In this document: piece after piece, positions 1 to 8,425 of the stretch
How the letters are laid out: each line of letters begins with the position of its first letter
How positions within the stretch are numbered: the first letter of the stretch is position 1
NCBI RefSeq assembly: GCF_027923545.1
Contig: NZ_BROH01000004.1
Span: 124,001 to 188,000 of the forward strand
Source of the DNA: Sinisalibacter aestuarii
GTDB lineage: Bacteria > Pseudomonadota > Alphaproteobacteria > Rhodobacterales > Rhodobacteraceae
Length of the DNA: 64,000 nucleotides
Reading direction: 5' to 3'
Position numbers and translations under genes: made by a program
The notes under the pieces: generated by a model
The model's database searches: none
What the model saw: the letters and a program-made list of their open reading frames with translations, nothing else
What the model was told of the DNA's origin: nothing

Positions 1-2
1 AC

Positions 3-380
3 GATTTGCCCGACCATGCGATGCTGGATATGGGCGATTTCGCCGGCGGGATGCTGAAATATCTGGCGAAACATCCGGTGGCGCGGGTCACCATCGGCGG
101 CGGCCTCGGCAAGCTTACCAAGCTTGGGCAAGGCGCGGTCGATCTGCATTCGGGGCGCAGTCAGGTGGATTTCGCCCGGCTTGCGGATCTGGTCGGCGTG
201 CCGCAGGTGGCCGGATGCAATACTGTGCTGGAAGCCTATGGGATCGTTGGGAAACCTCTGGCCGAGGCGGTGGCGGCACAGGCGCTCGCGGCGGTGCGTG
301 AGCGCTTCGGAACGGCGATGGATTTCGATGTGGTGGCGGTCAGCCGGGAGGGCGCGGTGATCGCGCGGGCCGGTCCGTGA
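3..380 (+). CDS. cbiD: Cobalt-precorrin-5B C1-methyltransferase, C-terminal part (cut by window edge)
   Basis: This is the last 125 residues of a CbiD-type enzyme, which uses SAM to methylate C1 of cobalt-precorrin-5B in anaerobic-type cobalamin synthesis. The tail contains the glycine-rich stretch TIGGGLGKLTKLGQG and the LHSGRSQVDF segment typical of the family's C-terminal half. The reading frame is already open at the first bases of the window, so the true start lies outside. Its TGA overlaps the GTG of the next gene (GTGA), so it is translationally coupled to cobK. The family call rests on recognising these motifs and on the cobK neighbour. Confidence 0.85.
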   Translation, partial: DLPDHAMLDMGDFAGGMLKYLAKHPVARVTIGGGLGKLTKLGQGAVDLHSGRSQVDFARLADLVGVPQVAGCNTVLEAYGIVGKPLAEAVAAQALAAVRERFGTAMDFDVVAVSREGAVIARAGP

Positions 381-1108
381 AGCTCTTGCTGCTGGCGGGC
401 ACCTCGGAGGCGCGGGCATTGGCCGGGCGGCTGGCGGATGACCCGCGCGTGAGCGTGATCGCCTCGCTCGCCGGGGCCACCCGCGACCCCGCACCGCTGC
501 CGGTGGAGACGCGCATCGGTGGGTTCGGTGGTGCAGCGGCGCAGGAAGAGTTTATGAAAAGCAATGGGATAGAGGTGGTTATTGATGCCACGCATCCTTT
601 TGCCTCGCGTATTTCTCACCGCACGCAGGCGATTTGTGACCGGCTCGGCCTGCCCTGGCTGCAGATCCTGCGCCCCGGCTGGCAGCCGGTTGCGGGCGAT
701 CGCTGGCGTTACGTGGACGATGCCGAGGGGGCCGCGCAGGCCATTCCGCAGGGCGCGGTGGCCTTCGCGGCCACCGGGCGGCAGACGCTGGCGGCCTTTG
801 CCAAGCGGGCGGATGTGACGCTCTATTTGCGCCAGATCGACCCGCCGTCCAGCCCGTTTCCGTTGCCGACAGGCGGCTATGTGGTTGGCACGCCGCCGTT
901 CAGCATCGAGGATGAGATGCGTCTTTTCAAGGATTTGGGCGTTGACGTTCTGGTGGTGAAGGATGCCGGCGGGCGGGCCGGATCGAAGCTCGACGCCGCC
1001 CGCGCGCTCGGCCTGCCGGTGATCGTGATCCGCCGCCCCGGCCAGCCGCCCGGCGACAAGGTGGCGAGCGTGGCCGAGGCGCTTGGCTGGCTGGAGCGCC
1101 GGTTGTGA
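377..1108 (+). CDS. cobK: Precorrin-6A (cobalt-precorrin-6A) reductase
   Basis: A 243-residue reductase of the CobK/CbiJ family, which uses NAD(P)H to reduce the corrin ring precursor in cobalamin synthesis. The N-terminus MKLLLLAGTSEARALA is the expected Rossmann-like start, followed by the conserved DATHPFA segment near residue 70 and an ATGRQTLAAF segment in the second half. The GTG start overlaps the TGA of cbiD, and the gene ends in another GTGA overlap with the glycosylase gene, so all of them form one transcript. The length is normal for the family. Confidence 0.92.
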   Translation: MKLLLLAGTSEARALAGRLADDPRVSVIASLAGATRDPAPLPVETRIGGFGGAAAQEEFMKSNGIEVVIDATHPFASRISHRTQAICDRLGLPWLQILRPGWQPVAGDRWRYVDDAEGAAQAIPQGAVAFAATGRQTLAAFAKRADVTLYLRQIDPPSSPFPLPTGGYVVGTPPFSIEDEMRLFKDLGVDVLVVKDAGGRAGSKLDAARALGLPVIVIRRPGQPPGDKVASVAEALGWLERRL

Positions 1109-1734
1109 GGCGGTTAATCGAGACCGAGGCCGATATTGCCGAGGGTATCGCGGCGCTGACCCGGGCCGAGCCGCGTTTTGCCCTGGCGCGCGATGCGGTG
1201 GCCGAGGTGCCGCTGCGCCGCAATCCGCATGGCTTTGGCGCGCTTCTGCGGGTGATTCTTGGCCAGCAGGTCTCCACCGCCTCGGCGGCTGCGCTCTGGG
1301 CCCGGCTGGACGCGGCGGGGCTGACCACGCCCGAGGCCATCGCCGCCACGCCGCAGGCGGTGCTGTGCAGCCATGGCCTCAGCCGCCCCAAGGCGCGCTA
1401 TGCCCATGCGCTTGCGGCGGCGCAGATCGACTTTGCGGCCCTCGCGGCGTTGCCGGACGAAGCGGTGATCGCGACGCTCACCGGGGTGCCCGGTATCGGG
1501 CGCTGGACCGCGGAGGTCTATGCCATGCTCTCGCTCGGGCGGGCCGATATCTTTGCGCCGGGCGATCTGGCGCTGCAGGAAGCGGCGCGCGGGCTGTTCG
1601 GGCTGGCGGCCCGCCCGCGCGAGGCCGAGCTGCGGGCGATGGCCGCAGGCTGGTCGCCCTGGCGGGGCGTTGCGGCCCGGCTGCTCTGGGCCTATTACCG
1701 GGTGATGACAAAAAGGGAGGGGATTGCCCCATGA
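1105..1734 (+). CDS. DNA-3-methyladenine glycosylase II family protein (AlkA-type HhH-GPD)
   Basis: A 209-residue base-excision repair glycosylase of the HhH-GPD superfamily, expected to remove alkylated bases such as 3-methyladenine. The helix-hairpin-helix LTGVPGIGRWTAEVY lies near residues 129-143 and is followed by the GPD segment FAPGDLALQ, whose Asp is the expected catalytic residue. It lacks the AlkA N-terminal TBP-like domain, so it is the short form. The GTG start overlaps the cobK stop and its own TGA overlaps the next ATG. It therefore sits inside the cobalamin transcript although it has no known role in that pathway. Confidence 0.85.
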   Translation: MRRLIETEADIAEGIAALTRAEPRFALARDAVAEVPLRRNPHGFGALLRVILGQQVSTASAAALWARLDAAGLTTPEAIAATPQAVLCSHGLSRPKARYAHALAAAQIDFAALAALPDEAVIATLTGVPGIGRWTAEVYAMLSLGRADIFAPGDLALQEAARGLFGLAARPREAELRAMAAGWSPWRGVAARLLWAYYRVMTKREGIAP

Positions 1735-2408
1735 CGCGCGAGTTGCAATTCAAACGCCGCCCGCCGGCCTCGGGCCAGACCGGATCGGTGGTGGTGTTCC
1801 TGCATGGCTACGGGGCAGATGGCGCCGATCTTCTGGGGCTGGCCGATCCGCTCGCGCCGCATATGCCCGATACCGCCTTCATCGCGCCGGATGCGCCCGA
1901 GCCCTGCGCCGGCGCGCCGATGGGGTTCCAGTGGTTTCCGATCCCCTGGATCGACGGCTCGTCCGACGAAGAGGCGAGCGAGGCGGCGCTGCAAGCGGTG
2001 AAGGATGTCGATGCTTTCATCTCGCAGATGCTGGCGCAGGAGGGGGTGACGCCCGACAAGCTCATCGTGTTCGGCTTTTCGCAAGGCGCGATGCTGGCGC
2101 TGCGGGCCCTGCCGCTGCGCGATGTGCCGGTGGCGGGGATCGTGGCCTGTTCGGGCCGGTTGCTCGACCCGGAGAGCTTTGCCGATACGGTGCTGTCGAA
2201 GCCGCCGGTTCTGCTCATGCATGGCGATCAGGACGAGGTGGTGCCGCCGGGGCATTTCAACGAGGCCGGGCAGGCGCTGGAGGCTGCCGGGTTCGAGACC
2301 TTCGGGCATGTGATGGAAGGCACCGGCCACGGCATCGCGCCCGACGGGCTGTCGGTGGCGCTGTCCTTTATGATGGCGAAGCTTGGCATCGAGATGCCCG
2401 AGGGCTGA
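1731..2408 (+). CDS. Phospholipase/carboxylesterase family alpha/beta hydrolase
   Basis: A 225-residue serine hydrolase of the short carboxylesterase family (YpfH/Est type). The nucleophile elbow GFSQGAM is near residue 114, the acid lies in HGDQDEVVP and the histidine in GTGHGIAP, giving a complete Ser-Asp-His triad. VVFLHGYGADG provides the oxyanion-hole loop. The ATG at 1731 is chosen because it overlaps the preceding TGA (ATGA) and follows a GGGAGGGG ribosome site; the same frame runs far upstream but only inside alkA. No signal peptide, so it is cytoplasmic. A strong terminator follows at 2437. Confidence 0.88.
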   Translation: MTRELQFKRRPPASGQTGSVVVFLHGYGADGADLLGLADPLAPHMPDTAFIAPDAPEPCAGAPMGFQWFPIPWIDGSSDEEASEAALQAVKDVDAFISQMLAQEGVTPDKLIVFGFSQGAMLALRALPLRDVPVAGIVACSGRLLDPESFADTVLSKPPVLLMHGDQDEVVPPGHFNEAGQALEAAGFETFGHVMEGTGHGIAPDGLSVALSFMMAKLGIEMPEG

Positions 2409-2436
2409 TCGCCGGCCCGTTTGCGGGGGCAGGAGG

Positions 2437-2462
2437 GGCAGCGGTTTTTCCGCTGCCTTTTT
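2437..2462 (+). terminator. Rho-independent terminator after the esterase gene
   Basis: A perfect 8-bp stem GGCAGCGG / CCGCTGCC with a T5 loop is followed directly by TTTTT. It closes the cbiD-cobK-glycosylase-esterase transcript. Confidence 0.88.
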
Positions 2463-2540
2463 GCTGTGCAGTCGCCGCCCTGGTTGCCCCGTCATAGAGC
2501 CGTCATGAAGTCCGGGCAGGATGCGCCCAGATGATGGGGC

Positions 2541-2568
2541 TTGTCAGGTGTCATAAACCAGATATGGT
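2541..2568 (+). promoter_or_regulatory. Possible sigma-70 promoter for the HNH gene
   Basis: TTGTCA, a 16-base spacer and TATGGT lie about 80 bases before the HNH protein start and after the upstream terminator. The -10 match is only moderate. Confidence 0.3.
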
Positions 2569-2645
2569 TCCGGCAATGGCATGACGGGGCGGGGGTCCCC
2601 GCCCTGAGACCAACGAGGCGCAGGGTGAGGGCGGAGTCACCAATC

Positions 2646-3230
2646 ATGGACGGGGATTTCAGACAACATTTCGTACGCGAGCAGGCCAATCCGAAGGCCC
2701 ATGCCGCACTGGTTCTGAACGCGGATTTCAGGCCGCTGTCCTATTACCCATTGTCGCTCTGGCCCTGGCAGGAGGCGGTGAAGGCGGTGTTTCTCGACCG
2801 GGTGAACATCCTTGCCGAATATGACGAGGTGGTGCGCTCACCCTCGATGGAAATGCGGATGCCCAGCGTGGTGGTGCTGAAGGATTACGTGAAGCCGCAA
2901 AAGCGTGTGGCCTTCACCCGGTTCAACCTCTTCCTGCGCGACGAATTCTGTTGCCAGTATTGCGGCGCCACGGGCGATCTGACTTTCGAACATGTCGTGC
3001 CGCGTGCACGCGGCGGGGTGACGAGCTGGGAAAATGTGGTGGCCGCCTGTTCGAGATGCAATCTCAGGAAGGGCTCCAAATCTCTGCGCCAGTCGGGCAT
3101 GGCCCTGCGCAAGACGCCGCGCCAGCCCGGCGTGGAGGAGATGCGCAATCAGGGCCGGAAGTTTCCGCCCGGCTATCTGCATGAAAGCTGGATGGACTTT
3201 CTTTATTGGGACGCTGAACTGGATGCGTGA
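2646..3230 (+). CDS. HNH endonuclease family protein
   Basis: A 194-residue protein with an HNH nuclease fold of the zinc-ribbon type: CQYCG near residue 102 and a second pair in CSRCN frame the LTFEHVVPRARGG core, in which the His is the expected catalytic general base. The N-terminal region (LVLNADFRPLSYYPLSLWPWQEA) is the part characteristic of the widespread stand-alone bacterial HNH family, whose cellular substrate is unknown. The ATG at 2646 is preferred over the TTG at 2541 because the family begins close to this point and 2541 overlaps promoter-like sequence. Monocistronic between a terminator and a kinase gene. Confidence 0.88.
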   Translation: MDGDFRQHFVREQANPKAHAALVLNADFRPLSYYPLSLWPWQEAVKAVFLDRVNILAEYDEVVRSPSMEMRMPSVVVLKDYVKPQKRVAFTRFNLFLRDEFCCQYCGATGDLTFEHVVPRARGGVTSWENVVAACSRCNLRKGSKSLRQSGMALRKTPRQPGVEEMRNQGRKFPPGYLHESWMDFLYWDAELDA

Positions 3231-3437
3231 GGCGTTGTTTCCGCAAGACCCCGCCGGGGTGGGTCGTCCGGCTGGACCGGGCGGCCGATCCGTGCGAGGG
3301 AGAAGCCATGAATACCGATGTCAGGACATTGCACGCCGCCCGCGGCGGGCGAATTAGCACTCCGGCCTGATCAGCCGGGCCGGATCTCGTGCAACGTCAA
3401 CGTCCATGCTACGCCATGCAGCCTTCAAGGTATTTTC

Positions 3438-3932
3438 ATGTCTCAAAACACAGCCACGTTACACCTCGTCTGCGGCAAGGCCGCGTCGGGCAAATCGACG
3501 CTCGCCGCGAGGCTGGGGCAGGCGGAACGGGCCATCGTCATCGCCGAAGACGACTGGCTGTCGGCACTGTTTGCCGACCAGATGACCACATTGCCGGATT
3601 ACGTGCGTTGCGCGGGCAAGCTGCGCGGCATCATGGGGCCGCATGTTGTCGCGCTTCTGCGCGCCGGGCTGTCTGTCGTGCTCGATTTTCCGGCCAATAC
3701 GGTCGAAACCCGGCGCTGGATGCGTGGCCTTGTCGATGCCTCAGGCGCCGCGCATCGGCTGCACTATCTCGATGTTGCCGATGAAATCTGCCGGGCGCGG
3801 CTGCAAATGTGCAATGCCGGGGGCGATCACCCTTTTGCCGTGAGCGACGCGCAGTTCGAGCCGCTATTGAAGCACTTTGTGCCGCCCGCGGACGACGAGG
3901 GCTTCAACATCCTGCGGCACGAGGCGCCGTGA
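3438..3932 (+). CDS. AAA_33-type P-loop kinase/ATPase, cytoplasmic, substrate unknown
   Basis: A 164-residue protein with a Walker A loop at its N-terminus (CGKAASGKST, residues about 12-21), an EDDWLSALF segment and VVLDFPANT, the pattern of small AAA_33/zeta-toxin-like or chloramphenicol-phosphotransferase-like kinases. A role in phosphorylating a small molecule is inference from the fold; no substrate can be read. The ATG at 3438 places the Walker A near the N-terminus as in relatives. The 207 bases upstream hold GC-rich hairpins and a 20-codon frame (3308-3370) behind GAGGGAGAA, too little to call a gene. Confidence 0.7.
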   Translation: MSQNTATLHLVCGKAASGKSTLAARLGQAERAIVIAEDDWLSALFADQMTTLPDYVRCAGKLRGIMGPHVVALLRAGLSVVLDFPANTVETRRWMRGLVDASGAAHRLHYLDVADEICRARLQMCNAGGDHPFAVSDAQFEPLLKHFVPPADDEGFNILRHEAP

Positions 3933-3965
3933 TCCGGGGGGCTGGCAGCCCCCCGGGCCCGTGTC

Positions 3966-5018
3966 TCACCCCCGCCGCCGGCGCCCGCCGCGCCGTCCGC
4001 CGCGGGCCTCGCCGCCGGCTCCGCCGGGGGAGTTGAAGGCGATCCAGGCCGCGCCATGGGCGTCGTTGTCGAGCAGCAGGTTGGCGGCGTGGATCGCTTC
4101 GATTTCGCGCCCGGGCCTGTATTCGGTCGAGCCCATGCCGAAGAGGGTGACGAAGGCTTCGTCATCCATATCCGGCGGCAGCACGATGCCGGCGGCTTCC
4201 ACGGCGGCCTTCTTCTCGGCGATCTTCGCCTGGGTCACCGGCAGCGCCATCGGGTTCATGATGGCGCTGGTCATCCCCGCCGCATAGGCCATCGGCAGGA
4301 AGGTGGTGTTGATCCCGTGCCGGTTGGGCAGGCCGAAGGAGATGTTGGACGCGCCGCAGGTGGTGTTCACGCCCAGCTCTTCGCGCAGCCGGCGCACGAG
4401 GGTGAAGACCTGCTTGCCCGCCGTCGCCATCGCGCCGATCGGCATGACCAGCGGGTCGACCACGATATCATGCGCCGGGATGCCGAAATCGGCGGCGCGC
4501 TCGACGATCTTCTTCGCCACCGCGAAGCGCACATCGGGGTCTTCGGAAATCCCGGTATCGTCGTTCGAGATCGCCACCACCGGCACGTTGTATTTCTTGA
4601 TCAGCGGCAGCACCCGCTCCAGCCGCTCCTCCTCGCCGGTGACCGAATTCACCAGCGGGCGGCCTTCGGCGATCTCCAGCCCCGCTTCCAGCGCGCCGGG
4701 CACCGATGAATCGATGGCCAGCGGCACGTCGACCAGGCCCTGCACCAGTTTCAGGATCTCGCGCATCAGCGGCGGTTCGGTCTCGTTCGGGTCGGGGTTG
4801 GTGTTGAACACCACGCCCGCGTTCACGTCGAGCACCGAGGCGCCGGCGGCGACCTGGGCGAGCGCGTCTTTCTGAACGGTCGAGAAATCGCCCGCCTCGA
4901 GCTCGGCGGCCAGCTTCTTGCGGCCGGTGGGGTTGATACGTTCGCCGATCACGCAGAACGGCTCGTCGAAGCCGATTGTGACGGTCTTGGATTTGCTCTC
5001 CAGAACGGTCCGGGTCAT
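3966..5018 (-). CDS. Methyltetrahydrofolate:corrinoid methyltransferase (pterin-binding family)
   Basis: A 350-residue TIM-barrel protein of the pterin-binding (DHPS/MeTr) family that moves methyl groups between a corrinoid protein and tetrahydrofolate. Recognisable parts are VIGERINPTGRKK near the N-terminus, ASVLDVNAG, LAIDSSVPGALEAGL and NISFGLPNR. It ends in a Gly/Arg-rich tail (GGRRGGRRRRG). In Rhodobacterales, relatives serve demethylation of methylated amines such as glycine betaine; the substrate here is inference, because no corrinoid protein or MttB-type gene lies nearby. Its ATG follows AAGGAGG and overlaps the HAD stop (ATGA). The expected B12 need fits the cbi/cob genes at the window start. 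Confidence 0.85.
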   Translation of the reverse strand: MTRTVLESKSKTVTIGFDEPFCVIGERINPTGRKKLAAELEAGDFSTVQKDALAQVAAGASVLDVNAGVVFNTNPDPNETEPPLMREILKLVQGLVDVPLAIDSSVPGALEAGLEIAEGRPLVNSVTGEEERLERVLPLIKKYNVPVVAISNDDTGISEDPDVRFAVAKKIVERAADFGIPAHDIVVDPLVMPIGAMATAGKQVFTLVRRLREELGVNTTCGASNISFGLPNRHGINTTFLPMAYAAGMTSAIMNPMALPVTQAKIAEKKAAVEAAGIVLPPDMDDEAFVTLFGMGSTEYRPGREIEAIHAANLLLDNDAHGAAWIAFNSPGGAGGEARGGRRGGRRRRG

Positions 5019-5674
5019 GTGGGTCCTCCTTCAAGGCGCGCCAGGTGATCCGGCAACGCGGGGTCTTCAAAATCCTGAATGCTCGCCACCGCCCCGGCGG
5101 CGCGCAGCGTGGCGTCGTCGAGGGCGGAGCGGATGCCGATGGTGTAGGCGCCGGCCGCGGCCGCGGCACGCACCCCGGCGGCGCTGTCTTCAAAGGCGAT
5201 GCAGGCCGCCGGCGGTTCGCCGGTCAGGCGCATGGCCTGCCGGTAGGGGGCCGGGTCGGGCTTGCCATGGGCGCAATCGTCGCTGCTGACGATGATCCCG
5301 AACGCCTCACGCAGCCCGATGGCCGACAGCATCGCCTCGGCGTTCTTGCGCATCGCATTGGTGACGATGGCGAGGCCCCAGCCTTTTGCCTCTGCCTGCG
5401 CCACCAGCGCGGCGAGGCCGGGCATGGCCGGGTAGGGGCGCGGCAGGCGGGCGCGAAACATCGCCTCTTTCTGCTCGTCCAGCGCCGCCGGGTCGGGCTC
5501 GTCGGGCAGCATCTCGGCGAAGATGGCGCGGTTCTGCCGCCCGTGGATGCGGCGCATGTAGAAATCCTCTTCGAGCGCCACGCCCCGCGCGGCGAAGAGT
5601 TCGCGAAACACCGCCTCGTGGATCGGGTCGGAGACGAGCATGGTGCCGTCGAGATCGAAGAGCAGGGCGGGCAT
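5015..5674 (-). CDS. HAD-superfamily phosphatase (phosphoglycolate phosphatase-like)
   Basis: A 219-residue HAD hydrolase. Motif I is FDLDGTML at residues 6-13 (nucleophile Asp7), motif II is IVTNA, motif III the Lys in HGKPDP and motif IV AFEDSAAG. A helical C1 cap follows motif I, as in phosphoglycolate or beta-phosphoglucomutase-like members; the substrate cannot be read. The ATG at 5674 is used because the family starts here and the frame further upstream lies inside the neighbouring gene. It is the middle gene of a three-gene minus-strand operon: 10 bases after the 'virulence factor' gene and overlapping the methyltransferase by four bases. Confidence 0.82.
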   Translation of the reverse strand: MPALLFDLDGTMLVSDPIHEAVFRELFAARGVALEEDFYMRRIHGRQNRAIFAEMLPDEPDPAALDEQKEAMFRARLPRPYPAMPGLAALVAQAEAKGWGLAIVTNAMRKNAEAMLSAIGLREAFGIIVSSDDCAHGKPDPAPYRQAMRLTGEPPAACIAFEDSAAGVRAAAAAGAYTIGIRSALDDATLRAAGAVASIQDFEDPALPDHLARLEGGPT

Positions 5675-5684
5675 CGGTGCCGGT

Positions 5685-5981
5685 CTACCCGTTGCCCGCA
5701 TTGTCGATGAGTTGCTGCAGCCGGTCCTGGCTGTATTCGGCGTCAAGCCGCGCTGCCTCGTTGGCGGCGAGGACCGATGGTTCGCCCGCCATCTCGACGG
5801 GATCGCCCCGGCGCCATTGCGCGAGGTAATCGTCGGTGCCCGCGAGGCCCGATTTCATCGCCGCCCGGTCAATCGCCTTTTCGAACCGCTCGGGCAGCGG
5901 GCGCTTGGCCGCGGCGCGGCCCTTTCCGACGATCACCTGCGCCGGGATATCGCGCCAGTAAACGATAGTGACAGCGGGCAT
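5685..5981 (-). CDS. 'Virulence factor' domain small protein
   Basis: A 98-residue protein beginning MPAVTIVYWRDIPAQVIVGKGR, the signature of the small conserved family labelled 'virulence factor' in Pfam; no biochemical role is established. It is the first gene of the operon with the HAD phosphatase and the corrinoid methyltransferase, an association I know from other Rhodobacterales, which hints at a part in one-carbon or methylamine metabolism. The start follows a good GAAAGGAGAG site. The 230 bases between it and ppx form a divergent promoter region in which I cannot point to convincing boxes. Confidence 0.75.
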   Translation of the reverse strand: MPAVTIVYWRDIPAQVIVGKGRAAAKRPLPERFEKAIDRAAMKSGLAGTDDYLAQWRRGDPVEMAGEPSVLAANEAARLDAEYSQDRLQQLIDNAGNG

Positions 5982-6212
5982 ATTGCTCTCCTTTCAGCTT
6001 CCCATACGCGAGGCCGGGGGGCCGGCAGGCGCGAATTTCGACACCGCACCGGCGGGAAGCGACCTTGGCCGCGATCTTTGCCAGCCAAATCGCGCGGGGC
6101 CAAGGGCGCGGCGCATGAAAAAACTTCATGATCATCAACGGCGGCGACGGCGCTTGCCAGATGGCCCGCCCGACACTACCTTGGAGGCAACTCGATATGG
6201 AGGGCGTGTATC

Positions 6213-7328
6213 ATGGCGCCCAAGCGCTCCCAAGGTGCGGGCGCGTTCCCGAAAGCGGTCGAACCACCCGCGCCCACATTGCCGGATCCCGACAGCCTCT
6301 ATGCGGCGCTGGATCTCGGCACCAACTCGTGTCGGATGCTGATTGCCCAACCCAATGGCAGTCAGTTCCACGTTGTTGATTCCTTCTCCAAATCCGTGGG
6401 GCTCGGGCAGGGGCTCGGCGGGTCCGGTCGTTTGTCGCGCAGTTCGATGGCGCGCACCGTGCAGGCGCTGAAGATCTGCAAGCGCAAGCTGGCCAAGCAC
6501 GATGTGGGCCATATGCGGCTGGTGGCGACGGAAGCCTGCCGCCGCGCCTCGAATTCGAGCGGCTTCATGGAGTATATCGAGCGCGAAACCGGGCTGAAGC
6601 TGGAGATCATCAAGCCGGAAGAAGAGGCGATGCTCGCGGTGATCTCCTGCGCGCCGCTGGTCTCGACCCGGACGGAGCAGCTTCTGGTCGTCGATATCGG
6701 CGGTGGCTCGACCGAACTGGTCTGGATCGACCTCTCCAATGTTCCCCCGGCGGAGCGCCCGCGCGCTCTCATGCGGCTCAAATCGGGCTTTTCGGGCGAT
6801 CCCGGCCCGTTTCCCGCCGCCCGTGTGGTGGACTGGATTTCGGTGCCCTACGGTGTGGCGACGTTGCGCGAGCAGTTCGACGATGTCGAGGACGATTCCG
6901 GCCGTTTCGCGCTGATGAGCTGGTTCTTCGAAGAGCAGCTTGACGGGTTTTCGCCCTTCCATGCGGAAACCACCGCGCGCGAAGGGTTCCAGATCATCGG
7001 CACCTCCGGCACCGTCACCACCGTGGCGGCCACCCATCTGGGCCTCAAGCGCTATGACCGCAACAAGGTGGACGGGCTGCGGATGACATCCGACCAGATC
7101 GACAGGGTGATCCGCGGCTACCTGCGCGCCGGGCCGGAAGGGCGACGGCGCGATCCGCGCATCGGCAAGGACCGTCAGGCGCTGATCATGTCGGGCGCGG
7201 CGATCCTGCAGGCGCTGCTCCGGATCTGGCCGACCGACCGGCTCTCGGTGGCCGACCGGGGGCTGCGCGAGGGGCTGCTTTACAGCCAGATGACCTCGGA
7301 CGGCGTGTTGGAAGACGGCGCATTCTGA
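6213..7328 (+). CDS. ppx: Exopolyphosphatase / pppGpp phosphohydrolase (Ppx/GppA family)
   Basis: A 371-residue actin-fold phosphatase. [16 protein letters not shown] (residues about 30-45) is the phosphate-1 loop, [16 protein letters not shown] the phosphate-2 loop, and [13 protein letters not shown] the later nucleotide-binding segment. It lacks the extra C-terminal HD-like domains of the E. coli 500-residue enzymes, as usual for the short alphaproteobacterial form. Substrate is polyphosphate or pppGpp; which one cannot be told. The last base of its TGA is the first base of the rlmE ATG, so the two are co-translated. Confidence 0.87.
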   Translation: MAPKRSQGAGAFPKAVEPPAPTLPDPDSLYAALDLGTNSCRMLIAQPNGSQFHVVDSFSKSVGLGQGLGGSGRLSRSSMARTVQALKICKRKLAKHDVGHMRLVATEACRRASNSSGFMEYIERETGLKLEIIKPEEEAMLAVISCAPLVSTRTEQLLVVDIGGGSTELVWIDLSNVPPAERPRALMRLKSGFSGDPGPFPAARVVDWISVPYGVATLREQFDDVEDDSGRFALMSWFFEEQLDGFSPFHAETTAREGFQIIGTSGTVTTVAATHLGLKRYDRNKVDGLRMTSDQIDRVIRGYLRAGPEGRRRDPRIGKDRQALIMSGAAILQALLRIWPTDRLSVADRGLREGLLYSQMTSDGVLEDGAF

Positions 7329-8044
7329 TGAGCGGCAAGAAGCAAGGCAAGGGCACCTCCGGGCGCGGTCAGCGCGATCTGAAGGTGAAGGTGAAATCGG
7401 CGCGGGGGCGCAAGCTCTCCTCGACGCTCTGGCTCGAACGCCAGTTGAACGACCCTTACGTCAAACGCGCCAAGACCGAAGGCTATCGCGGCCGCGCCGC
7501 CTTCAAGATCCTCGAACTGGACGACAAGTTCGGCTTTCTCGTGCCGGGCGCGCGGGTGGTCGATCTCGGCTGCGCGCCGGGGGGCTGGTTGCAGGTGGCG
7601 GTGCGGCGGGTGAACGCGCTTGGCGATATCCCGGGCAAGCCGAGGGGCACGGTGCTGGGCGTCGATCTGCAGGAGGTCGAGCCGGTGGCGGGCGCCGAGG
7701 CGCATGTGCTCGATTTCATGGCCGATGGCGCCGACGACAAGGTGAAAGCCTGGCTCGGCGGCAAGGCCGATGTGGTGATGAGCGACATGGCGGCGGCCAG
7801 TTCCGGCCACAAGCAGACCGACCATCTGCGCATCATCGCGCTTGGCGAGGCCGCGGCCTATCTGGCCTTCGACGTGCTCGAAGAGGGCGGCACCTTCGTG
7901 GCCAAGGTGCTCGCCGGCGGCGCCGAGGGCGATCTGCAGAAGCTGCTCAAGCAGAAATTCACCAAGGTGATGAACATCAAGCCGCCCGCGAGCCGGTCGG
8001 ACTCGTCGGAAAAATTCGTAGTGGCCACGGGCTTCCGCGGGTGA
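7328..8044 (+). CDS. rlmE: 23S rRNA (uridine-2552) 2'-O-methyltransferase
   Basis: A 238-residue FtsJ/RrmJ-family methyltransferase that modifies U2552 in the ribosomal A-loop late in 50S assembly. The SAM-binding motif [15 protein letters not shown] is near residue 78, and the K-D-K-E tetrad is traceable: Lys in [11 protein letters not shown], Asp in VVMSDMAA, Lys in [10 protein letters not shown] and Glu in SSEKFVVA. A basic, Gly/Lys-rich N-terminal extension of about 45 residues precedes the domain, common in Rhodobacterales. It overlaps ppx by one base. Confidence 0.93.
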   Translation: MSGKKQGKGTSGRGQRDLKVKVKSARGRKLSSTLWLERQLNDPYVKRAKTEGYRGRAAFKILELDDKFGFLVPGARVVDLGCAPGGWLQVAVRRVNALGDIPGKPRGTVLGVDLQEVEPVAGAEAHVLDFMADGADDKVKAWLGGKADVVMSDMAAASSGHKQTDHLRIIALGEAAAYLAFDVLEEGGTFVAKVLAGGAEGDLQKLLKQKFTKVMNIKPPASRSDSSEKFVVATGFRG

Positions 8045-8049
8045 GGCGC

Positions 8050-8247
8050 TCAGGCGTCGAGCGCGCCCAGTTCCAGCCCCGTCGTCACCGTGGTCAGCAC
8101 GCGGCCCTGTTCGGTCTGGCGGATATCGTAGCCATAGCCGCGCAGCCGAAAGCGCCATTCGCGGTCCGACAGGCAGGCGGCGCGCTCGTTCAGCGCAAAG
8201 GCAAGGGCGGCATGGGCGGCGGCGGGGCCGGTTTCGATCATGTGCAT
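8050..8247 (-). CDS. Small conserved-looking hypothetical protein
   Basis: A 65-residue frame (MHMIETGPAAAHAALAFALN...) with the charged segment SDREWRFRLRGYGYDIR and no membrane segment. Two starts are possible, ATG at 8247 and ATG at 8241; the frame continues upstream to 8373, but that part looks non-coding. It converges on rlmE with only five bases between the stops. I do not recognise the family. GC content and codon use match the core genome, which is the main reason for accepting it. Confidence 0.5.
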   Translation of the reverse strand: MHMIETGPAAAHAALAFALNERAACLSDREWRFRLRGYGYDIRQTEQGRVLTTVTTGLELGALDA

Positions 8248-8425
8248 TTTACTCGTTCCGTATCTAATCGTGGTCGATGAAACGGATTGTGCATTGAATC
8301 GAGACAATTTTTCCGCCGGATTGTGGCGCAAACGGGGTATTTTGGGTGTGGGAGCGGGGGATGATGCGAACAAATGGTTGCGGGCACTGTCAACGGCTTA
8401 GCTTCACCGTCTCAAACTTGTTCCT

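Noticed and set aside
1083-1730. N-terminal extension of the esterase
   Set aside because: The open frame lies entirely inside the glycosylase gene; the ATGA overlap and ribosome site give the start at 1731.
3308-3370. 20-codon leader peptide before the P-loop kinase
   Set aside because: It has a plausible ribosome site, but no regulatory codon run and no convincing attenuator.
8248-8425. Duplicated tRNA-Ser 3' end as the far edge of the islet
   Set aside because: No stretch matching the T arm or acceptor of tRNA-Ser was found.
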